Shown here: positions 1-9,440 of the stretch, piece after piece
Layout: the number at the start of each line of letters is the position of its first letter
Numbering within the stretch: the first letter of the stretch is position 1
Assembly (NCBI RefSeq): GCF_014644455.1
Contig: NZ_BMKS01000001.1
Coordinates: 379,409 to 443,408, forward strand
Direction of reading: 5' to 3'
DNA length: 64,000 bases
From: Caldovatus sediminis
GTDB lineage: Bacteria > Pseudomonadota > Alphaproteobacteria > Acetobacterales > Acetobacteraceae
Notes under the pieces: model-generated
Seen by the model: the letters and a program-made list of their open reading frames with translations, nothing else
Told to the model about the DNA's origin: nothing
Database searches by the model: none
Program-made: the position numbers and the translations under genes

Positions 1-927
1 GCCGCCCGCGCCGCGACCGAGGCGGACCGCCGGGCGGCGCAGGAGGCCGCCTTCGCCCGCCTGTGCGCGGAGGCGGGCTTCGCCGGCATCGCCGCCTTCG
101 AGGCGGCGCGCCTGCCGCCCGGCGCAGCCGACGCCCTGGAGGGGCGGATCGCCGGCTTCGACCAGGCGCTGGCGACCGCGCGCGCGGCCGAGGCGGCGGC
201 GCGGGCGGCGGCGGAGGGCCTCGCGCCGCCCGACCTCGCGGCGCTCGAACGGGCCGCGGAGGAGACCGCCGCCGGGCAGCGCGCCGCCACCGCGGCGGCG
301 GCGGCGCTCCGCCAGCGCCTGAGCGATGCGGACCGCCTGCTCGCCGCCATCGCCGAGGCCGGGCGCGACCTCGCCGCCGCGCGCGGGGCGCTGGAGCTGC
401 GCCAGGAGCTCGCCGCGCTGGTCGCGGGCAGGAACCCGCAGAACCTCAGCCTCGAGGGCTTCGTGCTGCGCAGCCTGCTCGACGAGGCGCTGTCCGCCGC
501 CAACCGGCGCCTCCGCGCGATGCTGCGCGGGCGCTACCAGCTCCGGCGGGTCGAGGACCCGGTGCGGCGGGGCGTCGGGCTCGACATCGAGGTGCTGGAC
601 GAATGGAACGGCGGCGTGCGTCCGCCCGGCACGCTCTCCGGCGGCGAGGGGTTCTGCACGGCGCTGGCGATGGCGCTCGGCCTCGCCGACACCGTGCAGG
701 CGCACGCCGGCGCGCGGCGGATAGATGCGCTGTTCGTGGACGAGGGGTTCGGCACGCTCGACGAGGAGGCGCTCGACACGGCGATGGAGGTGCTGGCCGG
801 CCTCGGCGGCGGCGACCGGCTGGTGGGGGTGATCAGCCACGTCGCGGAGCTGCGCGCGCGCATCCCCGCGCGGCTCGAGGTCACGCCCGGCCGCCGCGGC
901 AGCGCCGCGACGTTCCGCATCGGCTGA
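1..927 (+). CDS. sbcC: Nuclease SbcC, C-terminal part (5' end outside window)
   Basis: The last 308 residues of the SbcC ATPase, which with SbcD forms the SMC-like complex that opens and trims DNA ends and hairpins. The first ~130 residues are Ala/Glu/Arg-rich and look like the returning arm of the long coiled coil. The C-terminal ABC half is clear: signature motif TLSGGEGF near residue 211, Walker B ALFVDEGFG with its Asp near 247, D-loop GTLDEEAL and the switch His of VISHVAEL near 280. The reading frame is open from base 1, so the N-terminal Walker A lobe and probably sbcD lie to the left. It converges with glnD across only 24 bp. The family call rests on the DEGFGTLD and SGGE motifs with the coiled coil; another SMC-like ATPase is possible but less likely. 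Confidence 0.9.
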   Translation, partial: AARAATEADRRAAQEAAFARLCAEAGFAGIAAFEAARLPPGAADALEGRIAGFDQALATARAAEAAARAAAEGLAPPDLAALERAAEETAAGQRAATAAAAALRQRLSDADRLLAAIAEAGRDLAAARGALELRQELAALVAGRNPQNLSLEGFVLRSLLDEALSAANRRLRAMLRGRYQLRRVEDPVRRGVGLDIEVLDEWNGGVRPPGTLSGGEGFCTALAMALGLADTVQAHAGARRIDALFVDEGFGTLDEEALDTAMEVLAGLGGGDRLVGVISHVAELRARIPARLEVTPGRRGSAATFRIG

Positions 928-928
928 G

Positions 929-946
929 CGCGGCCGGGCGGCCGCG
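929..946. terminator. Candidate bidirectional terminator between sbcC and glnD
   Basis: A 7-bp all-GC stem (929-935 with 940-946) around the tetraloop GGGC fills the 24-bp gap between the two convergent stop codons. No T-run follows on either strand, so this is a stem-only candidate; such short GC palindromes are common at this base composition. Confidence 0.35.
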
Positions 947-951
947 GCGCC

Positions 952-3846
952 TCAGGCGGCGCCCGCGACCGCCTGGCGCGGCGCCGCCGCCTCCGCCTCG
1001 GGCGGCGTCAGCGCCTCGAGCAGCGCCTCGCGCAGCGCGGCGAGCTTGCGCTCGTTCTCGACCTTCAGGCCGAACACGTCCTTGACGTAGAACACGTCCA
1101 CCGCGCGCACGCCGTAGGTGGTGATGTGGGCGGAGGCGATCTGCAGCCCCTGGGCGCTGATCGCGGCGGTGACGTCGTGCAGCAGCCCGGGCCGGTCGCG
1201 GCCGTTCACCTCGATCACCGTGTGGGTGTTGGAGGCGTGGTTGTCTATGACCACCCGCGGCGGCACGGTGACGGCGCGCAGCCGCGCCGGCTCGCGCCGC
1301 ACCTTGCGGATCTCCTCCGCCACGCGCAGCCGGCCGGAGAGCGCCTGCTCGATCAGCACGGAGAGGCGGGCGAGGCGGTGCGGCGCATCGAAGGCCCCGC
1401 CCGCGGCGTCCTGCACCCAGAAGGTGTCGAGCGCCATGCCGTTGGTCAGGGTGTGGATGCGCGCGTCCACGATCGAGGCGCCGGCGACGGCGAGCGCGCC
1501 GGCGATGCGGCTGAACAGGCCCGGGTGGTCGGCGGCGTAGACCGTCACCTCGGTGACGCTGCGCGCCTCGAGCACGCGGGTGCGCACGGTGAGCGGGGCG
1601 TCGGCGGCCGCGGCCTCGCGGATCAGGTGGGCGTGGCGGGCGTGGGTCTCGGGGTCGAAGGAGAGCCAGTAGCCGGGGTAGCCGAGGGCGAGGAAGCGGC
1701 GCACCTCCTCCTCCGGCCAGTCGGCGAGCATGGCGGCCGCGGCCTGCTTCGCCTGCGTCACGCGCAGGTCGCGCTCCGGCACGGAGAGGCCGCCCGCCAG
1801 CACCTCGGCGACGCGCCAGTAGAGCTCGCGCAGCAGCGTCGCCTTCCAGTTGTTCCACACCTTGGGGCCGACGGCGCGCATGTCGGCCACGGTCAGCACC
1901 AGCAGCAGGCGCAGGCGCTCGGGCGACTGGATCAGGTCGGCGATGTCGAGGATGGTCTTGGGGTCCTCGATGTCGCGCTTGAAGGCGGTCTGGCTGATCA
2001 GCAGGTGGTGCAGGACGAGCCAGGAGACGGTCTCGGTCTCCTCCGGCGTCATGCCGAGCGCGGGGCAAATCTCCTGGGCGATGCGCGCGCCGAGCTCGGA
2101 GTGGTCGCCGCCGCGGCCCTTGGCGATGTCGTGCAGCAGCACCGCCATGTAGAGCGCGCGGCGCGACTGGAGCTGGCCGATCAGCTCGGAGGCGACTGGC
2201 GCCACCTCGACCAGATCGCCGCGGTCGAGCTGGCCGAGGACGCCGATCGCCTCGATCGTGTGCTCGTCCACGGTGAAGACGTGGTAGGTGTCGAACTGCA
2301 TCAGCCCGACGATGCGCGCCCAGTCGGGCAGGTAGCGCGACAGGAATCCCGCCTCGTTCAGCGCCCGCAGCCAGCGCGCGCCGTCGCGCCCCGTCAGCAG
2401 GTCGAGGAAGATCGCGCTCGCCTCCTCGTCGCCGCGCAGGGCGACGGCGCAGCGGGCGTTGCGGATCAGCGCGCGCAGCGCGAGCGGGTGGATCTCCAGG
2501 CCGCGGTCGCGCGCCATGCGCACCAGGCGCAGCATCAGCACCGGCTCGCGCCCGAAGTCCCGGCCCGGCGCCGCGATCAGCTTGCCGTCGGCGAGCGCGA
2601 AGCCGGCGCGCGAGAGGGTCTTGTCCGGGGCCGGCAGCACCGCGGGCGGACCGAGCGCCGCGCGCTCGATCGCGGGCTCGAGCAGGCGGGTGAGGCGGAC
2701 GGTGTCGCGCGCCGTCAGGAAGAAGTGCTTCATGAAGCGCTCGACGCCGTCCTGCAGGCCGTGGCGGGTGTAGCCCATGCGGGCGCCCACCACCGGCTGG
2801 AGGTCGAAGGTCAGGCGCTCCTCGGCGCGGCCGGTGACGTAGTGGAGGTGGAAGCGCACGGTCCAGAGGAAGGACCAGGCGCGGCGGATCGCCTTCGCCT
2901 CCTGCTCGGTGAGGATGCCGCCGCCCGGGCTGTCGGGGCCGACCAGCTCGGGCATCTTCTGCACGCCGAAGGCGTAGCGCGCGATCCAGTAGAGGGTCTG
3001 CAGGTCGCGCAGGCCGCCGCGGCCCTCCTTGATGTGCGGCTCGACCAGGAAGGGGCTGTCGCCGTAGCGCTTGTGGCGCTCCAGGCGCTCGGCCCGCTTG
3101 GCGGCGAGGAACTGGCCGAGGCCCCATTCGGCGCGGGCGCGGGCGAAGTCCTCGGCGAAGCGGTCGAACACCGCCCGCTCGCCGGCGAGGAAGCGGGCGT
3201 CGAGCAGCGCCGTCTGCACCGTCGCGTCGGCGCGCGCGTCCTCGATGCACTCCGCCACGGTCCTGGTCGCGTGGCCGACCTTCAGCCCGAGGTCCCAGAG
3301 GAGGTAGAGCATGAACTCGACGGCGCGCCGGCCGCGCGGGCCGATCGGCCGGTCCTCGCCCGCCGGGCCGGGCGTCAGGAACAGCAGGTCGATGTCGGAA
3401 TAGGGCGCCAGCACGCCGCGGCCGTAGCCCCCGGTGGCGACGAGGGCGAAGGGCGCCTCCTCCGCCTCCGCCGCGCCGCGCGGCGGCACCATGGCCGCGG
3501 TGTAGGCGTGGATCGCCTGCACCAGCCCGTCCATCAGCGCCGCGAGCCAGCGCGCGGCGGCGAGGCCGGAGAGCTGGCGCGCCTCGAAGCTCTCCTGCAC
3601 CCGCGCCTGCAGCAGGCCGAGATGGCGGCGCAGCAGGCCGAGCGCCTGGTCGCGCGGCAACGGGGCGCCGCCACGGTCCGGCGCGAGCAGCGCGGCGACC
3701 AGGTCGGCCGCCACTTCCGGCGCCGGAACGTCGGGCGCCGATGCCGGCGGGATGGCGGAGGGGGGCGGCGGGACGGCCGTGCTCTCCCGCGCCGGCGCGG
3801 GGCGCCGCGGTGCGGCTGCGCGGGATACGGCCTTGCTGTTCATCAT
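952..3846 (-). CDS. glnD: [Protein-PII] uridylyltransferase / uridylyl-removing enzyme
   Basis: GlnD senses glutamine and adds UMP to, or removes it from, PII proteins, so controlling nitrogen assimilation. The 964-aa product has all expected parts: a Pro/Ala-rich N-terminus of ~60 residues, the nucleotidyltransferase motif GGYGRGVLAPYSDIDL from about residue 139 with Asp151 and Asp153 in the metal-binding DxD, an HD hydrolase domain with His572-Asp573 in LLHDIAKGRGGDHSE, and two C-terminal ACT domains (DHPGL near 773 and DRPGL near 884) that bind glutamine. The ATG at 3846 overlaps the mutS stop by 4 bp (ATGA), with no clear Shine-Dalgarno, so translation is probably coupled to mutS. A second ATG follows at once. 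The N-terminal tail is longer and more proline-rich than in enterobacteria. Confidence 0.96.
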   Translation of the reverse strand: MMNSKAVSRAAAPRRPAPARESTAVPPPPSAIPPASAPDVPAPEVAADLVAALLAPDRGGAPLPRDQALGLLRRHLGLLQARVQESFEARQLSGLAAARWLAALMDGLVQAIHAYTAAMVPPRGAAEAEEAPFALVATGGYGRGVLAPYSDIDLLFLTPGPAGEDRPIGPRGRRAVEFMLYLLWDLGLKVGHATRTVAECIEDARADATVQTALLDARFLAGERAVFDRFAEDFARARAEWGLGQFLAAKRAERLERHKRYGDSPFLVEPHIKEGRGGLRDLQTLYWIARYAFGVQKMPELVGPDSPGGGILTEQEAKAIRRAWSFLWTVRFHLHYVTGRAEERLTFDLQPVVGARMGYTRHGLQDGVERFMKHFFLTARDTVRLTRLLEPAIERAALGPPAVLPAPDKTLSRAGFALADGKLIAAPGRDFGREPVLMLRLVRMARDRGLEIHPLALRALIRNARCAVALRGDEEASAIFLDLLTGRDGARWLRALNEAGFLSRYLPDWARIVGLMQFDTYHVFTVDEHTIEAIGVLGQLDRGDLVEVAPVASELIGQLQSRRALYMAVLLHDIAKGRGGDHSELGARIAQEICPALGMTPEETETVSWLVLHHLLISQTAFKRDIEDPKTILDIADLIQSPERLRLLLVLTVADMRAVGPKVWNNWKATLLRELYWRVAEVLAGGLSVPERDLRVTQAKQAAAAMLADWPEEEVRRFLALGYPGYWLSFDPETHARHAHLIREAAAADAPLTVRTRVLEARSVTEVTVYAADHPGLFSRIAGALAVAGASIVDARIHTLTNGMALDTFWVQDAAGGAFDAPHRLARLSVLIEQALSGRLRVAEEIRKVRREPARLRAVTVPPRVVIDNHASNTHTVIEVNGRDRPGLLHDVTAAISAQGLQIASAHITTYGVRAVDVFYVKDVFGLKVENERKLAALREALLEALTPPEAEAAAPRQAVAGAA

Positions 3847-6557
3847 GTTGACTCTGGGGAGTTTTGCACCGCAGCAACAGGGGCGGCAAGCGATTTGAGA
3901 CGGTAGAGCGTCGCCTGCGCCTCGCGCGGCGTCAGCGCGTCCGGGTCGAGATCGGCCAGGGCGGCGAGCACGGGGTGGGGCGCGGCCGCGCCGCCCGCAT
4001 CGCGCGGCGCGCCCTGCGGGGCCGGGGCGGCGGCCGGTCCGGCGAACAGCGGCAGCTCGTCCGACAGCGGATCGAGGCCGCGGGCGCGGTCCTCCAGCGC
4101 CTTCAGCACCGCCTCCGCCCGCGCCACCACCGGCCGCGGCACCCCGGCGAGGCGGGCGACGTGCAGGCCCCAGGACCGTTCCGCCGCGCCGGGCGCGACG
4201 CTGTGCAGGAACACCACCTCGCCCCGCCATTCCCGCACCCGCATGGTGGCGAGGGCGAGCTCGGGCAGCCGGCCGCCGGCGAGCGTCACCAGTTCGTGGA
4301 AATGCGTGGCGAAGAGCGCGCGGCAGCGGAGGCGGTCGTGCAGCGCCTCCAGCACCGCCCAGGCGATGGCGAGCCCGTCCCAGGTCGCGGTGCCGCGCCC
4401 GACCTCGTCGAGCACGACGAGGCTGCGGGGCCCGGCCTGGTTCAGGATCGCGGCGGTTTCCGCCATCTCGACCATGAATGTGGAGCGCCCGCCGGCGATG
4501 TCATCGGCGGCGCCGACGCGCGAGAACAGGCGATCCACGAGGCCGAGCCGCGCGCGCTCCGCCGGCACGAACAATCCCGCCTGCGCAAGGACGACGAGCA
4601 GCGCGTTCTGGCGCAGATAGGTGGACTTGCCGGCCATGTTCGGGCCGGTGAGCAGGCAGATGCGCCGGCCCGGCGAGAGGTCGCAGTCGTTGGACACGAA
4701 GGCCGGGCCGCGGGCGCGGGCGAGCGCCGCCTCGACCACCGGATGGCGGCCGGCGGTGACGGCGAACTCCGGCCGCTCGACGATCTCCGGCCGGCACCAG
4801 ACGCCCGAGGCGGCGAGCTCGGCCGCGGCGGCGTGGACGTCGAGCTCCGCCAGCGCCTGCGCCGCGGCGGCGATGCCGGGCGCGGCGTCGAGGCAGAGCC
4901 GGCGCAGGTGCTGCACGACGAGCCGCTCGCGCCGCTGCGCCTGCTCGCCCGCCTCGGCGACGCGGCGGTCGAGGTCGGCGAGCGCGGCGCAGGTGAAGCG
5001 CATCGCGTTCGCCATGGTCTGGCGGTGCACCGGGGCGTGCGGCCCCCCGGCGGGCGGGGCGCGCAGCAGCTTCTCGCCGGCGGCGGCGGGGACCTCGGCG
5101 AGGAAGCCGAGCTGCTGGTGGTGGCGGATCTTGAGCGACGCCACGCCCCAGGCCTGGGCGAGGTCGAGCTGCAGGGCGGCGATCGCCTCGCGCGCGCCGT
5201 CGCGCAGGCGGCGCAGCGCGTCGAGCTCGCCGTCGTAGCCGGGGGCGACCACGCCTCCGTCCTCGACGCGGGCGGGCAGGGTCTCGGCGAGGGCGCGCTC
5301 CAGCGCGGCGCGCGGGTCCGGATCGGGGCGCAGCGCGCGCAGCGCCGCGGCGAGCAGCGGCGGCAGCGGCGGCACGCCGCTCGCCTCGGCGAGCGCGGCG
5401 GCGATCGTCCCGGCCCGCGCCAGCCCGTCGCGGACCGCCGCGAGGTCGCGCGGGGCGAAGCGGTCGAGCGAGAGCCGCGCCAGCGCCCGCGCCATGTCGG
5501 GCGCGCCCTTGAGCGCCGCGCGCACCGCCGCCCGCACCGCGCCGGCGGCGAGCAGGAAGCCGACCGCGTCGTGGCGGGCGGCGATCGCCTCGGCCTCGGT
5601 CAGCGGCGCGGCGAGGCGGGCGGCGAGCTCGCGCGCGCCGGCGGCGGTCAGGGTGCGGTCCACGGCGCCGAGCAGGCAGTCGCGCGTGCCGCCGCGCTGG
5701 TCGCGCAGGATCTCGAGCGAGCGCCGGGTCGGCGCGTCCATCTGCAGCACGCCGCGCCCGCCCCGCGGGGAAGGGGGCGCGAGGCGCGGCAGGCCGCCGG
5801 CCTGGGTGGCGCGGACGTAGTCCACGGCCATGGCGGCGGCGGCGATCTCGGCCTCGGTGAAGGCGCCGAAGCCGTCGAGGGTCGCGACCTCGAAGGCGGC
5901 GGCGAGGCGCCGGGCGCCGTCGCGCGGCGGCTCGGCATGGGCGACCGCGCCGGCGTAGGGCGCGAGCGCCGGATCGGCGGCGAGCCCCTCGGGCGCGAGG
6001 ATCTCCGCCGGCTCCAGCCGCGCCAGCAGGGCGGCGAGCTCGCCGCGCGGCACCGCCTCCGTCTCGAAGGCCCCGGTCGAGACCTCGAGCCAGGCCGCGC
6101 CGACCACGGCGCCCGCGGGCGCCAGCGCCAGCAGCCAGGCCGGGCGCGCGGCCTCGAGCAGCGCCTCCTCGGTGACGGTGCCGGGGGTGACGACGCGCAC
6201 CACCTCGCGGCGGATGGTGGCGGCCCTGCGCCGCTTCGCCTCCTCCGGCGTCTCGAGCTGGTCGCAGATCGCCACGCGGAAGCCGCGGCGGATCAGGCGC
6301 GCCAGGTAGCCCTCGACGCTGTGGGCCGGCACGCCGCACATCGGCACCGGGCGGCCCTGGTGCTCGCCGCGGAAGGTGAGCGCGATGTCGAGCGCCTGGG
6401 CGGCGGCCTCGGCGTCGGCGAAGAACAGCTCGAAGAAGTCGCCCATGCGGAAGAAGACGAGGGCGTCCGGGTGCGCCGCCTTGGCGGCGAACCACTGCGC
6501 CAGCGCCGGGGTGGCGCCCGCGGCGCTGGGAATCGTGCTCGGCTCTCTCCGGTCCAT
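3843..6557 (-). CDS. mutS: DNA mismatch repair protein MutS
   Basis: MutS (904 aa) recognises base mismatches and recruits MutL. The N-terminus carries the mismatch-reading motif RMGDFFELFF with the wedge Phe-x-Glu at about 41-43, then the connector (CDQLETPEEAKRR, VTPGTVTEE), the lever/clamp region, and the ATPase core with Walker A TGPNMAGKSTYLRQ (Lys644), Walker B VVLDEVGRGT and FATHFHEL. The start at 6557 is chosen because it leaves the usual ~35-residue lead before the mismatch domain; the frame stays open upstream only as antisense to maeB. The intergenic gap to divergent maeB is 129 bp. It is co-transcribed with glnD, whose start codon overlaps its stop. Length is normal for the long alphaproteobacterial MutS. 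Confidence 0.97.
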   Translation of the reverse strand: MDRREPSTIPSAAGATPALAQWFAAKAAHPDALVFFRMGDFFELFFADAEAAAQALDIALTFRGEHQGRPVPMCGVPAHSVEGYLARLIRRGFRVAICDQLETPEEAKRRRAATIRREVVRVVTPGTVTEEALLEAARPAWLLALAPAGAVVGAAWLEVSTGAFETEAVPRGELAALLARLEPAEILAPEGLAADPALAPYAGAVAHAEPPRDGARRLAAAFEVATLDGFGAFTEAEIAAAAMAVDYVRATQAGGLPRLAPPSPRGGRGVLQMDAPTRRSLEILRDQRGGTRDCLLGAVDRTLTAAGARELAARLAAPLTEAEAIAARHDAVGFLLAAGAVRAAVRAALKGAPDMARALARLSLDRFAPRDLAAVRDGLARAGTIAAALAEASGVPPLPPLLAAALRALRPDPDPRAALERALAETLPARVEDGGVVAPGYDGELDALRRLRDGAREAIAALQLDLAQAWGVASLKIRHHQQLGFLAEVPAAAGEKLLRAPPAGGPHAPVHRQTMANAMRFTCAALADLDRRVAEAGEQAQRRERLVVQHLRRLCLDAAPGIAAAAQALAELDVHAAAAELAASGVWCRPEIVERPEFAVTAGRHPVVEAALARARGPAFVSNDCDLSPGRRICLLTGPNMAGKSTYLRQNALLVVLAQAGLFVPAERARLGLVDRLFSRVGAADDIAGGRSTFMVEMAETAAILNQAGPRSLVVLDEVGRGTATWDGLAIAWAVLEALHDRLRCRALFATHFHELVTLAGGRLPELALATMRVREWRGEVVFLHSVAPGAAERSWGLHVARLAGVPRPVVARAEAVLKALEDRARGLDPLSDELPLFAGPAAAPAPQGAPRDAGGAAAPHPVLAALADLDPDALTPREAQATLYRLKSLAAPVAAVQNSPEST

Positions 6558-6686
6558 GGGGGCGGCGACCCTAGCCCGGCTTGCCGCAGGCGCGAAGGGC
6601 CGGCCCCCGGCCGCAAGGGACTCGCGCCGGGGCGCCGGGCGCCGCATCATCGTCCCCCGAGCGACCCGAGGGGGAGGAACCGGAGG

Positions 6687-8990
6687 ATGGACGACGTGGC
6701 GAAGGACGCGCCGCTCGGCGATGCGCGCACCGCCCGGATCACCGCCGAGGAGGCGCTGGCGCTGCACGCCGAGGGCCGGCCCGGCAAGCTGGAGACGCGG
6801 CTGACCAAGCCGCTGGTGACCGCGCGCGACCTCTCGCTCGCCTACTCGCCCGGCGTCGCCGAGCCCTGCCTGCACATCCACCGCAACCCCGCGCTCGCCT
6901 ACGACTACACGAGCAAGGGCAATTTCGTCGCCGTCGTCTCGAACGGCACCGCGGTCCTCGGCCTCGGCAACCTCGGGGCGCTGGCGGCGAAGCCGGTGAT
7001 GGAGGGCAAGGTCGCCCTCTTCAAGCGCTTCGCCGACGTGGACGGCATGGACCTCTGCGTCGCCACCGAGGACGTGGACGAGTTCGTCGCCGCCGTGCGC
7101 TTCCTCGGCCCCTCCTTCGGCGGCATCAACCTCGAGGACATCAAGGCGCCGGAGTGCTTCGTCATCGAGCAGCGCCTGCGCGAGCTGATGGACATCCCGG
7201 TCTTCCACGACGACCAGCACGGCACGGCGATCGTCGCCGCCGCCGGGCTGATCAACGCGCTGCACCTGACCGGGCGCGACATCGCCGAGACGCGCCTCGT
7301 CATCAACGGCGCGGGCGCGGCCTCGATCGCCTGCGCCGAGCTGCTCAAGGCGATGGGGATGCGGCCCGAGAACGTCGTCCTCTGCGACACCAAGGGCGTG
7401 ATCTGGCGCGGCCGGCGCGAGGGCATGAACCAGTGGAAGTCGGCCCACGCGGCGGAGACCGGGGCCCGCACGCTGGCGGAGGCGCTGGAGGGGGCGGACG
7501 TGTTCTTCGGCCTCTCGGTCAAGGGCGCGCTGACGCAGGAGATGGTGCGCGCCATGGCGCCGAAGCCGATCATCTTCGCCATGGCCAACCCCGACCCGGA
7601 GATCACGCCGGAGGAGGCGAAGGCGGCGCGGCCGGACTGCATCATCGCCACCGGCCGCTCCGACTACCCGAACCAGGTCAACAACGTGCTCGGCTTCCCC
7701 TTCATCTTCCGCGGCGCGCTCGACGTGCGCGCGAGCACGATCAACGACGCGATGAAGATCGCCGCCGCCGAGGCGCTGGCGATGCTGGCGCGCGAAGACG
7801 TGCCGGAGGAGGTGTCCGGCGCCGGCGCCGGCAAGGCGCTGCGCTTCGGCCCCGACTACATCATCCCCAACGCCTTCGATCCCCGCCTGATCTCCCGCGT
7901 CCCGCCCGCCGTCGCCAAAGCGGCGATGGATTCGGGGGTGGCGCGGCGCCCGCTGATGGACCTGCGCCGCTACGCGCGCGAGCTCGCCAGCCGGCTCGAC
8001 CCCACCGCGGCGGCGCTCGAGGCGATCACCGAACGGGTGCGGGCCAACCCGCGCCGCGTCGTCTTCGCCGAGGGCGAGGAGGAAAAGGTGATCCGCGCCG
8101 CCATCGCCTTCCGCAACGCGGGCTACGGCACCCCGGTGCTGATCGGGCGCGAGGACCGCATCCACGCCAGCGTCGCCGCGCTCGGCCTGCCGATGCCGGA
8201 CGGCATCGAGATCCACAACGCCCGCCTGTCCGAGAGCAACCGCCGCTACGCGGAGTTCCTCTACGCCAGGCGCCAGCGCCAGGGCTTCCTGTTCCGCGAC
8301 TGCCAGCGCCTGGTCAACCAGGACCGCAACGTCTTCGCCGCCTGCATGGTGGCGATGGGCGACGCCGACGCGATGGTGACGGGCGTGACGCGCAGCTACT
8401 CCGTCGCGCTCGAGGGCGTGCTGACGGCGATCGACCCGGAGCCGGGCGGCGTGCTGTTCGGGCTGACGCTGATGCTGGCGAGCCGCTCCGGCACGGTGCT
8501 GGTCGCCGACACGGCGATCCACGAGCGGCCGGACGCGCCGACGCTCGCCGAGATCGCGACCAAGAGCGCGGCGGCGGCGCGCCGGCTCGGGCACGAGCCG
8601 CGGGTGGCGTTCCTCTCCTTCTCGACCTTCGGCGACCCGAAGGGGGTAATCCCGGGCTCGATCCGCGACGCGGTGAAGCTGCTCGACGCGCGCGGCGTGG
8701 ACTTCGAGTACGACGGCGAGATGGGCGCGGACGTGGCGCTCGACCCGGCGCTGCGGGCGGCGCTCTACCCGTTCTGCCGCCTGACCGGGCCGGCGAACGT
8801 GCTGGTCTGCCCGGGCCTGCACGCGGCGCACATCCTGACCAAGGCGGTGCCGCGCCTGACCAGCGCGACCTCGATCGGGCCGCTGCTGGTGGGGCTCTCC
8901 CGCCCGGCGCAGATCGTGCCGGTGGAGGCGGGGGTGAACCAGATCCTGGAGGTCGCCTGCCTCGCCGCGCACACCGCGATCCCGCGGTGA
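6687..8990 (+). CDS. maeB: NADP-dependent malic enzyme with C-terminal phosphotransacetylase domain
   Basis: A 767-aa two-domain protein. The N-terminal ~430 residues are malic enzyme, converting malate to pyruvate and CO2 with NADP: KPLVTARDLSLAYSPGVAEP, YTSKGNFVAVVSNGTAVLGL, the metal region FHDDQHGTAIV and the nucleotide fold VINGAGAASIA. The C-terminal ~330 residues are a phosphate acetyltransferase-like domain (VVFAEGEEEKVIRAA, VTGVTRSYSVALEG, CPGLHAAHI); in characterised family members it is usually a regulatory domain that senses acetyl-CoA rather than an active enzyme. Start: ATG 6687 with GGAGG directly before it and a second purine run GGGGGAGGA 8 nt upstream. The last codons overlap the GTG of the next gene (GTGA). 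The length matches MaeB-type enzymes. Confidence 0.96.
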   Translation: MDDVAKDAPLGDARTARITAEEALALHAEGRPGKLETRLTKPLVTARDLSLAYSPGVAEPCLHIHRNPALAYDYTSKGNFVAVVSNGTAVLGLGNLGALAAKPVMEGKVALFKRFADVDGMDLCVATEDVDEFVAAVRFLGPSFGGINLEDIKAPECFVIEQRLRELMDIPVFHDDQHGTAIVAAAGLINALHLTGRDIAETRLVINGAGAASIACAELLKAMGMRPENVVLCDTKGVIWRGRREGMNQWKSAHAAETGARTLAEALEGADVFFGLSVKGALTQEMVRAMAPKPIIFAMANPDPEITPEEAKAARPDCIIATGRSDYPNQVNNVLGFPFIFRGALDVRASTINDAMKIAAAEALAMLAREDVPEEVSGAGAGKALRFGPDYIIPNAFDPRLISRVPPAVAKAAMDSGVARRPLMDLRRYARELASRLDPTAAALEAITERVRANPRRVVFAEGEEEKVIRAAIAFRNAGYGTPVLIGREDRIHASVAALGLPMPDGIEIHNARLSESNRRYAEFLYARRQRQGFLFRDCQRLVNQDRNVFAACMVAMGDADAMVTGVTRSYSVALEGVLTAIDPEPGGVLFGLTLMLASRSGTVLVADTAIHERPDAPTLAEIATKSAAAARRLGHEPRVAFLSFSTFGDPKGVIPGSIRDAVKLLDARGVDFEYDGEMGADVALDPALRAALYPFCRLTGPANVLVCPGLHAAHILTKAVPRLTSATSIGPLLVGLSRPAQIVPVEAGVNQILEVACLAAHTAIPR

Positions 8991-9415
8991 GGCTCTTCAC
9001 CATCGGCTACCCCGAGGCGACGCCGCCGCGGTTGATCGAGGCGCTGCGCGGCGCCGGCGTGCGCACGGTGGTGGACGTGCGCGCGCTGGCGAACAGCCGC
9101 CGCCCGGGCTTTTCCAGGCGTGCGCTCGCGGCGGCGCTGGAGGAGGCCGGGATCGGCTACGTGCACGAGCCGGCGCTGGGCACGCCGGCGGAGGGGCGCG
9201 CCGCGGTGCGCGCGGGGCGGCCGCAGGCGATGCGGCCGGTCTTCCTCCGCCACCTCGCCGGGGTGGAGGCGCAGGCGGCGCTCGCCGCGCTCAGGGCGCG
9301 CGCGCGGCGCGAGGGACCCGTCTGCCTGCTGTGCCTGGAGGCCGACCCGGCGCATTGCCACCGCACGCTGGTGGCGGAGGCGGTGGGGCTGCCGGTGGTG
9401 CATTTGCGGGCATGA
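8987..9415 (+). CDS. DUF488 family protein
   Basis: A 142-aa DUF488 protein of unknown biochemical role. Recognisable family features are the start VRLFTIGYPEATP, the strand VRTVVDVRALANSRRPGF, and the C-terminal Cys-rich motif VCLLCLEADPAHCHR, whose Cys and His residues resemble a metal site or active-site cluster. The start is GTG at 8987, which overlaps the maeB stop by 4 bp (GTGA), so it is probably translated by coupling to maeB. No function linking it to malate metabolism is established. It ends inside an inverted repeat shared with the convergent gene at 9438. Confidence 0.85.
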   Translation: MRLFTIGYPEATPPRLIEALRGAGVRTVVDVRALANSRRPGFSRRALAAALEEAGIGYVHEPALGTPAEGRAAVRAGRPQAMRPVFLRHLAGVEAQAALAALRARARREGPVCLLCLEADPAHCHRTLVAEAVGLPVVHLRA

Positions 9416-9440
9416 CGGCGCGCCGTCCGCGCGGCCGTCA
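9413..9440. terminator. Stop-to-stop hairpin, bidirectional terminator candidate
   Basis: TGACGGC (9413-9419) pairs perfectly with GCCGTCA (9434-9440). An inner GCGC/GCGC stem (9420-9423 with 9429-9432) stacks on it with one bulged G, leaving a 5-nt loop: 11 bp in all. The two arms contain the stop codons of both convergent genes, TGA for DUF488 and TGA on the other strand for the repeat protein. No T-run, as in many GC-rich terminators. Confidence 0.6.

Noticed and set aside
3864-6680. Long plus-strand open frame antisense to mutS
   Set aside because: Arg/Gly/His-rich, low-complexity translation with no domain; it is the shadow of mutS caused by third-position GC bias. Only the maeB part from 6687 is real.
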